Shown: in pieces, positions 1 to 10,580 of the stretch
Layout of the letters: the number at the start of each line of letters is the position of its first letter
How positions within the stretch are numbered: position 1 is the stretch's first letter
Assembly (NCBI GenBank): GCA_029204225.1
Contig: CM055104.1
Location: forward strand, 42,283,502-42,347,501
DNA: 64,000 bases
Source: Diphasiastrum complanatum
Taxonomy: Eukaryota; Streptophyta; Lycopodiopsida; Lycopodiales; Lycopodiaceae
Reading direction: 5' to 3'
Notes under the pieces: model-generated
The model's input: only the letters and a program-made list of their open reading frames with translations
The model's database searches: none
Told to the model about the DNA's origin: nothing
Position numbers and translations under genes: made by a program

Positions 1-409
1 AGAAATTCTCTTTCATCCTCCTCGTCTATATCTCATAACACTCTATACAAATTACTTGGGAGTCTATAGGTTCCCCTACTTCCTCACCCCATCTTGGCTG
101 GCTGTCAATATACCTGGAGAGAATATTTGCTTCGTAGACCAATTTATAATGGCGCCAGTCTGGTATAACCACGGCCTACCAAAAAATATTAAATACGGTG
201 GCGTATCCGCTGGGTTTATAACAAAGAAATTCATAATGAAAGTCTATATCTCTATGTTTACACTGATACTTCTCAACTCTCCTACTGGTATACAATGAGA
301 TGCATCAGCTAAATGTATTTCATGATGGACAGTTGGCTGGATTTGATCTTCTAATCCTAATTCTTTTAGTCATCAAGTTTATACCTGATCTTGAATCTAC
401 TAATATCTT

Positions 410-1010
410 TTATAAAACAAAACTGCCTATGGTTGCACTAATTTTGGGAACTCCACAGTTCCCTTTAGCTAAGTACTCTATTCTATTGCTATATGTGGGT
501 GTTGATACTTTCCTAAAATTACTCCCTTCCTCAATCCTTGCAGAGTGGACTTCTTCATCCTCCGAAGTGTAACTTGAGGATGATGTCAGCGTTTCGCCTT
601 CATATTTATCTTTTTCCCAGGATACAATGATCCTTTTATGACTCTTCCCTTCAGTTGTAGTGATTTGGTCTCTGAAGGTGATTTTCTTATTCTTCCAAAG
701 AGTTATTACATCAGCTTGGTTTAGCCAAGGTCTTCCTAATAACACTTTATAGGATGACTCTCTAGTGGTTCTTAATATAATAAAGTCCATCAGAAATTTA
801 TGGTCGTCGATATACACCACCTGAGACAACTCCCCTATTCGATGGTGAATGCCTAACTCATATGCAGTTTCTTGGGTCATAATACTTACACTTGATTCAG
901 AATCTATGAGTACATTGTCTAAGATGCATCCATTAATTATTATCTAAATTTTGGGTTGGCCTTCATCACCATAATTTACCAGTCCTACATTGACTGGTGG
1001 CAACTTAGCT
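410..1010 (-). pseudogene. Ty3-gypsy aspartic protease remnant
   Basis: The minus strand encodes a retropepsin-like segment of a gypsy polyprotein. An open stretch from 880 to 410 (156 codons) contains a flap-like region and the motif LLGRPWLNQADV typical of gypsy protease C-termini. Reading upstream in the same frame, the active-site region appears near 925-890 as VLIDSESSVSIM, where the family has D-S/T-G; here the glycine codon has become glutamate. An in-frame TAG lies just upstream, near 940. The Ser/Glu-rich tail (SSSSYTSEDEEVHS) leads toward the RT, which would lie outside the window. The stop and the altered catalytic triad make this a dead copy. Confidence 0.6.
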
Positions 1011-1479
1011 TTCCTTCTTTTCTTCTTCTATAAAAATTGCTTAATCTCCTTCATATAATACTGGTTATCTTCTAGCTATTTAAATACTATATTTGGCAAT
1101 CTAGAAGGAAATCTTCTACTATATCGTAAAGCTTAGGAAAGTGGATCCCTTCTCTATATTGATAGACAGAAATATCTATGTCTACGTAAGCACAAGTGAG
1201 CCGGTGTCAATCATATATAGAGGCGTACACTAGGCTTAGGTTTCGCTCACCAACCGTTAAGGTGTCAGTTGGGAACAACTACTGTGTCGCTCTAAAACAT
1301 TGCGAGTACTTTAATGAAATGAATTTCTAAGATGCAAATAGGCCTTTACATGGATTTAGGCACTATCACATATATACATGCACAAAAATTTTAAAAATTT
1401 AACATTATATAACAATTCATTAGATTATGTGGAATTATAGGCCTCCACAAAAAAAAATGCACAAAGGGAGAGCAAGCAA

Positions 1480-1665
1480 GGAAATCTCACTCTTGAGGAG
1501 GAAGAGGATGAAGGTGATTCATCCTTAATGGCATCTACACCAACAATCAAGAGCCACTCCAATGACACATGGTGGATAGATAGTGGGGCTAGTTCCCACA
1601 TGACTTTCCACAAGGACTTTTTCTCATGCCTTCTACCTTTTGTAGGTTCTAAAAAGTCTATATGA
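1480..1665 (+). pseudogene. Copia gag-protease junction remnant
   Basis: A short plus-strand stretch translates to an acidic linker (TLEEEEDEGDSSLMAS) followed by DTWWIDSGASSHMTF, the hallmark copia protease motif with catalytic DSG. It closely resembles the same region of the minus-strand copia at 6.3-8.3 kb (QEEEDEDG, then DTWWIDSGASSHMSF), so it is probably a fragment of the same or a sister family. It ends in stops near 1663 and has no gag, integrase or RT beside it. Confidence 0.6.
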
Positions 1666-1730
1666 AGAGCTTACAAATCTAGAGCACATGGTTGTTACCA
1701 AGTACCATGCCTTGAAAGTATATTTTACTC

Positions 1731-2726
1731 TTGGCCCCCAACAATGACCTTGCCCTTGAGTTGGAATATCACTACGTGCTGATCTCGCATCAACTTGGCA
1801 TTGCTATAACCATCCCTTATGACTTGAGTACTGTTACCTCAAAAAATGAGCACATTGAGCAAGCCTACCAACTCCTCGATGAGCACTACAAAAATGTAAT
1901 CACCCTAGTTGGTGTTTGTAAAAAAATTTCCGTTTTCGACTTTTCTTATTTTTGCAAAGTTTTTGCTTGCCCGCCTATACGTATACTTTCAGCTTTTTGT
2001 TTTTTGCTAATGTTAATCTCAAAGTGCCAATCGGCTTAGAGACCCTCTCTGCTTAATACACTCCTCTCTCTCTCTTCACTTTGGCAAAACTCCTCCCCCC
2101 TCCCCAGATTATGCACCCATTTCACTTGTATAAGATTAAGTCGGGTCCTTGGATCGGAACCGGCCACAGCCGCCCAAGTGGCACATGTCAAGCATCTGGA
2201 GCCTCTCATTGCTTTCCTCCCCCTCCAAATCCAGGATACATATCATCAACTCCTCAAGTGTCAATTCAAACCCAACATTCTCTCTCCCCACCTCTTGACA
2301 CATTGTTATAATATAGTTATGGCACATTACCTACAAGTGTTGTCAAAGCCAGACATCTGCCATTCCTACACGTTTGAGGAGCTCCCCTGTGACCCTTTCC
2401 GAGCACTTGATCTGGCCACTTTATAAGAAACCTTCCTCTTTTTTAAATCTCTAGACTGGCCAAGTCAATGTCAACCCCTAGACATTGACACTTCCTTCAA
2501 CCAATAGTTGGGCACCGATGATACGCCCACAAGCCTGATTCTGACGAATCCCCGAGATACTCGGCCAGAGCTACCCACGAGCACCTCTCACCTTAGACCG
2601 AGGAGGTCTCTGAGAAGGCAAGACAAACAAAGATTGAGAGCCGAGTATGAGAGCCGAGAAGTACTAGTTAAGAATGACAAGCAAGAACTGTGTAAGCCTC
2701 ATGGTGAATCCCAAAAGATGGAATGA
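1731..2726 (+). pseudogene. Unassigned decayed ORF, probably a transposon internal tail
   Basis: Overlapping plus-strand open segments at 1731-2039, 2178-2426 and 2508-2726 read like one broken protein, with a Pro/His-rich middle and a basic tail (LRPRRSLRRQDKQRLRAE). I do not recognise the family. The position directly before a possible LTR start at 2730 suggests the 3' end of a retroelement internal region. This rests on context only. Confidence 0.25.
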
Positions 2727-2729
2727 CCA

Positions 2730-3360
2730 TGTAGGAACTAGTATTTCTAGGCTAATGTAATAAATGCAAGTAGACCCCTCTTAAAGAAAGTAGAGTGAGC
2801 CACCTTTTGATGGTAACCTCTAGTGGAGAGCATAATTCCACTTGTAATTTGTGTAATGTGGAAATGCCACTAGGATGCCACCTAAGGAGCTCTCTTGCTT
2901 ATTTAAGAGACTCCCCTTTTGTAGAAGAGGATTTGTTGTAAATGTATCTATTCCATGCTGAAATGAGAATATCTTCCATGAGTTTTGATGCATTCTTGAG
3001 CTCCTTGATCATTCTTGTTTCTTGAGTGATGCTTTAATGATTTTGCCCCTCCATCTCCTTTGTGTGTGGTTGTGGATCTAGGGAGGACTAGCTTTCTTGC
3101 TTTCTTTCATTTATGCTTTGTGGATTAATATAGGAATCAACATTGAGGTAATTCATCTTGGCTAGGTTGTGGTGTAGATCTTGCAAATACTAAGACAACC
3201 TATGTCGTTGATGTTCTTGGCTATCCAAGAATCAAGAAATGTGTGTTTCTTGATTCTTGGGCTCTCCAAAATGCTAGCTAGAGTAGTTCTTGCTTCTTGT
3301 TTGTAGAATAATGCAAGCGTAGCCTAGTTTAGGATTTGACTCAGTTCATTTGCAGCACTA
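2730..3360 (+). repeat. Possible LTR (plus strand)
   Basis: The sequence starts with TGTAGGAACTAG after an A/G-rich stretch and has a TATA-like box (TTATTTAAGAGA) around 2899-2910, followed by a CT/GT-rich leader, as in plant LTRs. I could not identify a clear CA end, a target-site duplication or a second copy, so the right boundary is a guess. Confidence 0.25.
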
Positions 3361-3927
3361 GAGTAGGATCTTGATGCTCGTTCAACTGGTTTATATGCTG
3401 ATTTTTTGGTTGAACACAATGGCATGCATGATTGGCTATTTATGGTTGTTTATGCATGTGCTTTTAGTGCAAGAGCGACCTATTTGAGTGTCGTCTAACA
3501 TGCAGGAAACTTAGAAACGTTGTTACTTCCCTTCTGCCTGAGATGGGCATTGAACAAAACGTTAACATTCAAGAAAATGCCCAAGAAGCTTGGTAACATG
3601 CAGAAAACATCAACAAGAAGACAGAAGTAAAGAACCAGCACACTGATTCTCTAGAGAAGGGAATCAATAAACATTTGTCCCATTGCCACTTGCACCACCC
3701 ACATTCTTAAATGGTCCATGCTGCAATGCTACCCTTGATCAGATCCATACAAGAAACGTGACACATTTCAAGATTTGTTCGTAGCTCAAAACGACCTACA
3801 AACACTCACCACACAACCTGCCATACCTCTTTCGATCCTCCTGCATCTTCATTCACCCAACCCACAAGCATCTTCCACACATCCTTTGCACCTTCCTTCA
3901 CCATCTCAACCACACCCTCCATCGCAA
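3361..3927. other. No gene seen; leader of gypsy-like copy A
   Basis: Between the possible LTR and the minisatellite I see no coding potential and no canonical primer-binding site. Short open frames here run through low-complexity Pro/Ser/His codons and are not convincing. Confidence 0.3.
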
Positions 3928-4340
3928 TCTCGACCGAGTCGGAAAACCTGTGAAATCTCGACCGTGTCAAAAAACCTGCCAAATTTGGATTGAGAGTCCA
4001 AAAAATGCTCAAATGTCGACCGAGTCGGAAATCGCTCATATCTCGACTGTGTCCTCCATTGGGATCTCGACCGGGTCCTCCGTTGAGATGTCGACCATGT
4101 CCTCTATTGAGATCTCGACCACATCCTCCGTTAAGATCTCGACCGCATCCTCCATTGAGATCTCGACCGGGTCGTCCGTTGACATCTCGACCGAGCTGGG
4201 TCCCACATTGAGATCTCGACCGAGCCAAGTCCAGGCACTTAGCTCTCATCCGCATCTAGGCACTCAGATCTCGACCGAGCCGTCGGACCCACTTACACAC
4301 ATGAATTCTCAACTGAGCCTTCTGCTCCAATTTTCGACTG
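3928..4340 (+). repeat. Minisatellite built on ATCTCGACC, 24-bp core array
   Basis: The motif ATCTCGACC recurs about a dozen times. In the core (4052-4195) six consecutive units of exactly 24 bp follow a TCCTCCATTGAGATCTCGAC pattern plus a variable four-base end. Flanking units are longer and degenerate. Since 24 is a multiple of three, the array stays open in several frames, giving an 8-residue repeat (SSIEISTG-like) on plus and GRDLNGGC-like on minus. It lies in the leader upstream of the gag of gypsy-like copy A. Confidence 0.85.
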
Positions 4341-4439
4341 AGCCTCCACCTTGCATGAGCCAAGAACTCAAAAAAAAAGAAAAAAGAAAAGGCATGAACA
4401 CCAAAAAACAAAGCAAAAAATACCACCTATACCAATAGA

Positions 4440-6290
4440 AAGCCCTTTTGATACTGAGTCTCCCCCTTGACTTCCCTACTAGCCAAATTTTTTTTTTTAA
4501 AAAAAACCCTAAAAAATTAAAAAAAAAATACAAAAACAACAAAAACCCATACAAACCACAAAAAATACACGACAGTACACAATGGAACACCATCTCAATC
4601 CTGATACCACAACAGATTATCAGTTCGAGATGGTGTCACCTTCCACTAAGCAAGCCAGACACAATCGATACCCTCGAATGAAATCCCAAGTACAAGAGCC
4701 ATCCACTAACCCATTCGAGAGATGGGAGCCCACTAGGGCTGAACCTTCATATGATAGACCACATTTCATGCTACCAAGTGATCTCACACAAGAGCTCACC
4801 TCAATGGGGCTTTTGCCAACCACGGAAAAAGTGCACACCAAAGTTAGATCTCCCTAAGTACGATGGTAACTCGGACCCTCGGAGACTTTTACAAGTCTTT
4901 ACTATGGTCCAATCATTTTCTATGACCATGATAGATCGAGCACGTGAATAGTTCTTCAACCTAGATCATGAGAATAAACTTAATTGGTCTAATTTTAAAG
5001 AGTCCTTTATCAAACGTTTCAAGCCCTTTCATTTGATAGAGGGTTTTTTCGTCAAATTGAGTAATATCAAGAGACAAAAGATGAACGCGTATGAGACTAT
5101 ATTGAACGTTTCAAACACCTCAAAAGGTCAACAACCCACCAAACAGATGCTCATCATCTAGTTCTTAGTAGTGGACTTCCATGATGAACTAGATGCGATT
5201 TAATGACGAATATACGAGCATAGAGTTAGCTATGTCTGATGCCATCAAAGAAGAAGATGAAGGATCCGCCGACGTTGATGAACCTAGGGAACAAAAATCA
5301 CATCGTGCAAACCATGAGTCGAAGCCAATCGAGGGTACCCGAGATCAGCTTTGGAAACAATAGATGGAGTTGCTTAATCAACAACACCAACTGCAAATGG
5401 AGAAACTCGCTAAAGAGTTTCATGGCACATTGAAATCTATCCAAAGCAGTATGCCTGGTCAACCAAATCCAGCACAGGTCCCTTATAGACAAAAACCCAT
5501 CTGGTGCCCACACTGTCGGGTTACGCATCCTGTTGAAGCTTCCCCTTCATATCCGCCTATCCAAGCAAATGCCATCCAACGATATGAAGAACAACCATCA
5601 CAATCTGAAAATTCCTCACATTATCATGAATACCCCCCAGAAAATCCAGGACCACTAGCCATCCAAGATGGCTATGCCATTACGCAAGGGCCAATGAACA
5701 ACAGATGTTTCATCTATGGTAAAATTGGCCATTTCATGGTTGATTGTCTAGTCAAGACCAAGTACCATGTCGAGTGTCCCGACTACAGTTTCAAGGACTG
5801 TCCGTAACAACCAAGCAAGATCCTACATGTCCGCCATGTCAGATATGAATCTGATGGATCCTAAAGAACAAAACACGAGCACAATAGCATCCCACCATTA
5901 CACTTGCTGCTCACTTGGAAAGTTTCTTGCAAACTTCTACATTACCACAACCAACACAAGTTCCAGAATCAAACATAGACATTATATGAAATGAGTAATT
6001 GCAAGACGAAGAGAAAATATTCCGTCACCGACTACTATTCCCAGTACAGAGCACCTTCCCAAGGGAATTGACCCTTTCTCTGCAATCCTGCAACCTCAAG
6101 TCTATATGTCTCCACTTTCTGATGAGATTTTCACTCACTGCATATCACGAAACAACTATGAGAAATGGGAAATCTAGATAGAGGTTCATTTATGAATCTC
6201 CTATTCCAAAGGAGACTAATGGAAATAGTACCTTCTCCTTCAATGTCATTCAAGCCATATCTTACAACATCTACTTTCACCGATGGTAGA
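4440..6290 (+). pseudogene. Gypsy-like gag, copy A, left part
   Basis: This is a degraded gag region. In order it shows an N-terminal part (from about 4582, with NPFERWEPTRAE), a conserved gag core near 4980-5045 (FKESFIKRFKPFHLIEG), a spacer, and a zinc knuckle near 5703-5750 where the second cysteine of CX2CX4HX4C is tyrosine (CFIYGKIGHFMVDC). Stops and frame changes occur throughout, for example near 4950 and 5160. It aligns segment by segment with 17.04-18.41 kb (copy B). No protease, RT or integrase follows in either copy. The left part stops at about 6290, where a minus-strand copia begins. Confidence 0.7.
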
Positions 6291-6297
6291 TTTCATA

Positions 6298-7584
6298 TCA
6301 CAAAGGGATGTGGACATAACAAATACATCCAAAGATTTTAAAATATTTTACATTGGGTTTCTTACCAAACAAAGCTTGATATGGTGAGATCCCATCAATA
6401 GCACTACTAGGAAGTCTATTACACAAGTAATTAGCACAAGTTATAGCTTCTCCCCAAAATGAGATAGGAAGTGATGAATCAAGTCTTAAAGACTTTGCAC
6501 ATTCACATACACTCCTATTTTTTCTCTCGGTCACCCCATTTTGTTGGGGGGTGTAGGAACAAGTGTATTGCAATTTAATGCCATTGATCTCACAAAAGTC
6601 CTTCATTTTATTGGAGGTGTACTCTCCTCCATTATCACATCTTAGTGCCTTTATGGAAGTACTAAGTTGCTTCTCAACTAGAGACTTGAACTTAATGAAA
6701 GCTTCATATACAAGACTTTTCTTTGATAGTAACTCAATCCATGTGAATCTAGTACAATCATCTATAAATGTTACATACATCAAGGCACCTCCATTACTTG
6801 CATATGAAAAACTATGTACATCAGAATGTATGAGATCCAAGGGAGAGAGAGATCTTGATTAAGATCTCTTGTAAGAAGATTTGTGTGACTTTGCAAGGCC
6901 ACATGCCTCACACATCTTTCCACACTTTTTGAAAGCTTTTGGTAGGCCGAGAGCTAGTTCCTTTCTTGCCATTGACTCCATGGATTGAAGATTAGGATGG
7001 CCTAATCTCTTATGCCAAAGCTCCACTTGAGATAGCTCCTCCCTAGCCAAGTTCACACTTTCATTTGCAACAATAGCATCCAACTTGAAAAGTCTACCTT
7101 GCTTAATGCCACTAGCTATGCACTTATCATTTTTCAAGATGGAACAAACGCCATTCTTGAAATGTACATCTAGTCCATTGTCCATTAATTGTCCTACACT
7201 AAGCAAGTTTCTTGAAATGGTAGGAACATACAAAACATTATCTAGATCTATCCTTTTAGATGTGCCTAAGCAAAGAGGAATAGATCCTATATGATCTGTC
7301 TTGCATTCTTGATCACTAGTAGTGTATATTGACTTCTTAGAGTCATTACAAGAGAGAAGAGTAGAAAAATAATGCTTGTTAAAAGACATGTGGGAACTAG
7401 CCCCACTATCTATCCACCATGTGTCTTGACTTGAAGTTGGTGTAGATGCAACCATTAAGGATGTGTTGAATCCATCCTCATCTTCTTCCTCTTGAGCAAT
7501 GTTCCCTTGATCTCCATTTGCTTGTTGATTCTTCTTCAATAACATTCTGAGGCAAAGTGTCCTTTCTTCCCACAAAAGAAGCAC
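6298..7584 (-). pseudogene. Copia protease-integrase (minus strand, truncated)
   Basis: This continues the gag ORF after a frame shift near 7550. In order: acidic linker, protease DTWWIDSGASSHM (about 7430), a GAG-pre-integrase zinc site (LWHKRLGHPN and CEACGLAKSH), then the integrase core with the three expected acidic residues: LIHSDV, FIDDCTR and QNGVTERKN. A single in-frame TAA at 6859-6861 separates the pre-integrase and integrase parts; the frame is otherwise unbroken across it. The protein stops near 6298 just after GCICYVHIPL, so RT, RNase H and the 3' LTR are missing. The loss is at the junction with gypsy-like copy A. Confidence 0.88.
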
Positions 7585-8333
7585 TTCAGCTTTGCCTTGT
7601 TCTTCACTTTGCCTTTGGAAGTTGATTTTCCATTCTTCATCTCAGCCTCCTTGCCTTGATTCTTCTTGAATGGATGTTGTTTCTTCTTGCCTTTGGATGT
7701 AAAATTTGCTTTCTCCTCTCCTCCATTAAGTGACATGCCTCCCATTCTTGTCTTGAGGTGTAGGAGTCTACTCTCCTCGGCCACAAGAACATTGTGCAAC
7801 TTTTCAATGGATGGAAGAGTGTCTTGAATAGCAAATGATTGGACCAAGTTGGTGAACTCATTACCTAGGCCATTCAATATGATTTGTACTAGCTCTTGAT
7901 CTTGGATCTTTTCTCCTATAGCACTCAATTCCTTGTTAAGAGATTTGATCATAAGGACATACTCTTGTCCACTCTCTCCACTTCCTTTCATGCTTTGAAA
8001 GACTTGATTCCTTAGCATGAGTATTCTTGAAGTGTTATTGGATTCATGGATACTCTTTAATGAATCCCAAGCCTCTTTTGATGAGGCACAAGAAGACACG
8101 TCCTTCAAGAGGTCATTGCATACATTCAACTTTATGCAATGTAGAGCTAATCTTGCTCTCTTCTTGTATTTGGTTTGTTCTTGGGCAGCTTGAGGCTCTT
8201 CCTCAACTCCTGGAACTATGTCAAAGAGGTCATGGATCACTAGGAGTGATTCCATCCTCACTTTCCAAATGGAATAATTTGTGGAAGTGAGTCTCTCACT
8301 TGATTTCAACAAATAACCACCCATGGATAACAT
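7536..8333 (-). CDS. Copia gag (UBN2-type) with zinc knuckle
   Basis: A 265-codon open frame encodes the capsid/nucleocapsid part of a copia element. The start is the ATG at 8333; another ATG lies three codons later. The N-terminus (LTSTNYSIWKVRMESLL) matches the DUF4219-like start of plant copia gag, the middle (SSKEAWDSLKSIHE) is UBN2-type, and a lysine-rich stretch precedes an intact CX2CX4HX4C knuckle, CFFCGKKGHFASEC. The frame ends just after the knuckle and the protease continues in another frame. It is the best preserved retroelement ORF in the window. About 570 bp of leader separate it from the primer-binding site. Confidence 0.88.
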   Translation of the reverse strand: MLSMGGYLLKSSERLTSTNYSIWKVRMESLLVIHDLFDIVPGVEEEPQAAQEQTKYKKRARLALHCIKLNVCNDLLKDVSSCASSKEAWDSLKSIHESNNTSRILMLRNQVFQSMKGSGESGQEYVLMIKSLNKELSAIGEKIQDQELVQIILNGLGNEFTNLVQSFAIQDTLPSIEKLHNVLVAEESRLLHLKTRMGGMSLNGGEEKANFTSKGKKKQHPFKKNQGKEAEMKNGKSTSKGKVKNKAKLKCFFCGKKGHFASECY

Positions 8334-8900
8334 TGCAGAATAAATGCTCTTCTAAAATCACAAAGATTTATGAATTTTAAAGATCTATGAAAGGCCTAAA
8401 GCTCACAAGATTTCCTATAGCCTTGTCGCTATCAAACTAGCACGCAAGCTTGAATGATACACAACTAGATCTTGACAAAAAATTCCTAGCTTTCACTCTC
8501 ACAAATTTTTTTTTTGCTTTACACTTTTCTTAGAGGTTTCACTTCAACTAAGGATTTGAACAAATTAGCCTCTTAGATATGATCTTAACCCCCAAAAAGA
8601 AATGCTTCAATGATCCAAAACTCTAGTCATAGGCATTAGCTAGATTGGATCTAGATCAATACTATGCTTCAAGAAGCACTATATTTGGACTAGAATTGAT
8701 ATTATAGGACCAAAAAACACAAGGTAACTTGAAATGAAAGTCACTGTACGGTTTCACACGTGTGAAAAGTACATACACAGCCTTTAAGTCAATTTGATCT
8801 AGTTAGAAACAAGCTATCGCCCTCACTAGTATTGGCCAAAAACAAATTTTGCCAATGATCTTTGCAAGTTTTATGAATCAAATGATCACTCTCTTACTCG
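8334..8900 (-). other. 5' leader of the minus-strand copia
   Basis: Non-coding AT-rich leader between gag and the primer-binding site. It carries a 14-bp perfect palindrome, TTCACACGTGTGAA (8753-8766), also found in the adjoining LTR. Confidence 0.6.
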
Positions 8901-8912
8901 GCTCTGATACCA
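8901..8912 (-). promoter_or_regulatory. Primer-binding site for initiator tRNA-Met
   Basis: On the minus strand the sequence reads TGGTATCAGAGC, the standard plant copia primer-binding site complementary to the initiator tRNA-Met 3' end. It directly follows the LTR end (TTTTATCA), fixing orientation and the LTR boundary. Confidence 0.9.
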
Positions 8913-9574
8913 TGATAAAATTTCAGTTTTAGGACATTAATGATTGCACTTAACAATCATAGAGAGTTATTGGTTGCCTAATCAATGGATCTATCAAGTT
9001 CTACACTTTAGATCTTGATCTAGATTCACTACACTTAGATTTAAGCAAGAGCAATGGATCAAATCTTCATAAACAAGTGAGAGCGGCCTCACACGTGTGG
9101 AATACTGTCCACTGTATGGCTTGCACCTGAAACAACAAGTACATAGGTTCTTGATAGCAATCATTCAATAAAATCACAATTCTATCGATAGAAATCTCAC
9201 AAAATTGTAGAATGCAAGAGTCTCATCAATCTCATTAGCAAAATGATGATGCTTTTATGGATCAAGTACATCCACGAGTCTGGTACAGTACAGCAGGTCT
9301 TCACACGTGTGAAGAGTGCCACATCACTCAGATCTATCCATTTGATCCATCCTTGATCCTTATCCAAAGTTGACCTTCTAGAATATGGCTAAATTCCAAA
9401 GAGCTAGTCTCCTAGAATATAGGAATATTTTCTACAAAATAGGATCTAAGGAAAATGGTCAACTCTTATCTTCTAGAACTCTATACACAAGTGTGAACAT
9501 CCACTTGCCATGTGGGAGCATTTACTCATGCACATGCAAGGATAAGCTAACTTCTAGGTGACTAGTCAACTACA
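8913..9574 (-). repeat. 5' LTR of the minus-strand copia
   Basis: The inner edge is fixed by the primer-binding site; the LTR ends TTTTATCA on the minus strand. The outer edge at 9574 is the nearest plausible TG start (TGTAGTTGACTAG), giving about 662 bp. Two copies of a CACACGTGTG palindrome lie inside, at 9090-9099 and 9300-9313. There is no 3' LTR partner because that half of the element is lost. The outer boundary is tentative. Confidence 0.65.
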
Positions 9575-9589
9575 ATAAAAAATGACAAG

Positions 9590-10580
9590 TGAGAAGTGAC
9601 AATTTTCAACAATACCCAAGTCACGACGAAGATCCTTCAGAAGATGGAAGTACAAGCATTGGGAAATCAGCCTCCTTCTTCAACCAGCCCTTCTGCCACA
9701 ACATCTGCATCTATTCTCATGCCTATTGCCCACACCATCTACCGTTGTCACCGTCGCCACCACCCTTCCGTCCATTTCTCTGTTTCCATCGTCTTGTTAT
9801 CCATCTGAGAAATTCCTAGTTCTTTTAGAACCTGATAGTTTGGCCGAAGTGGCTACGAGATCATTGCAAATGTCCAGCAGAGACCAACTACCACCTACGT
9901 TGGTTGGTCAACTAGAAAAGAAGATCTAAGAAAGCAAGCGAAGCAGCAAAAAAGAAATAAGACAAAGAAGTTGAGTAGGAAAGGATGAAACTTAAGCAAA
10001 AAAGGAGTCAGATTGATCTTGATCAAAAGAATCTCTTTGGAGCAATGATAGTCGGGTCCCCTCATATGAAGTCCAAAGAGATCCAAAAATAACGGATCAA
10101 AGGAAGAAATAGCTACAAAGAAAAGATGAAGACAATCGTGAACCTGTAGAATAAAATGAGCTCCTCACCCAGCAAGTGGTGGTTAAAGCTCGACATTGCA
10201 AGGGTCCAAGGCTGCAACTGTAGAACTATCAGTTCCTTCACCCTTCCACCAAGCCTTCATCATGTTTCCCTATCGTCACCAAACCATCCGTCCAAATCTG
10301 TTCCTACCACCAATGTGTTGATGAACCCATTTTCTTGAAGATTGTTAACCAAGATTTGTGCAACCTACCAATCGAAGATCTTCCTCTTCTCGTCAAGGAA
10401 AGAGCATCGACAAGACTGAAACTTCAACTAAGAGAAGAATTGTGGAAACACCTAGAAGCAGAATGGAGGGTATAAACCTCCCAGAAGTTAGAATCTGACA
10501 AGAAACTAGAAACAAAACCATCCATGGCAGATGCAAAAAAAGACAAAAAGGAAGCGCTCAAGCATGCAGAGTTGTGAAGT
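9590..10580 (+). pseudogene. Gypsy-like copy A, right part
   Basis: Sequence resumes that is clearly homologous to copy B at about 18.93-19.80 kb: the same order of a Ser/Thr/Pro-rich segment (CATCTGCATCTATTCTCATG in A), a highly charged Lys/Glu segment and a conserved block around AGCAAGTGGTGGT. Many stops and indels interrupt it. It has no recognisable pol domain. About 480 bp present in copy B between this part and the left part (near 18.42-18.90 kb) are absent, consistent with a deletion at the copia junction. Confidence 0.65.

Noticed and set aside
3806-4255. Minus-strand Gly/Arg/Asp/Asn repeat protein
   Set aside because: Open only because the 24-bp repeat is a multiple of three; no start context or non-repeat domain.
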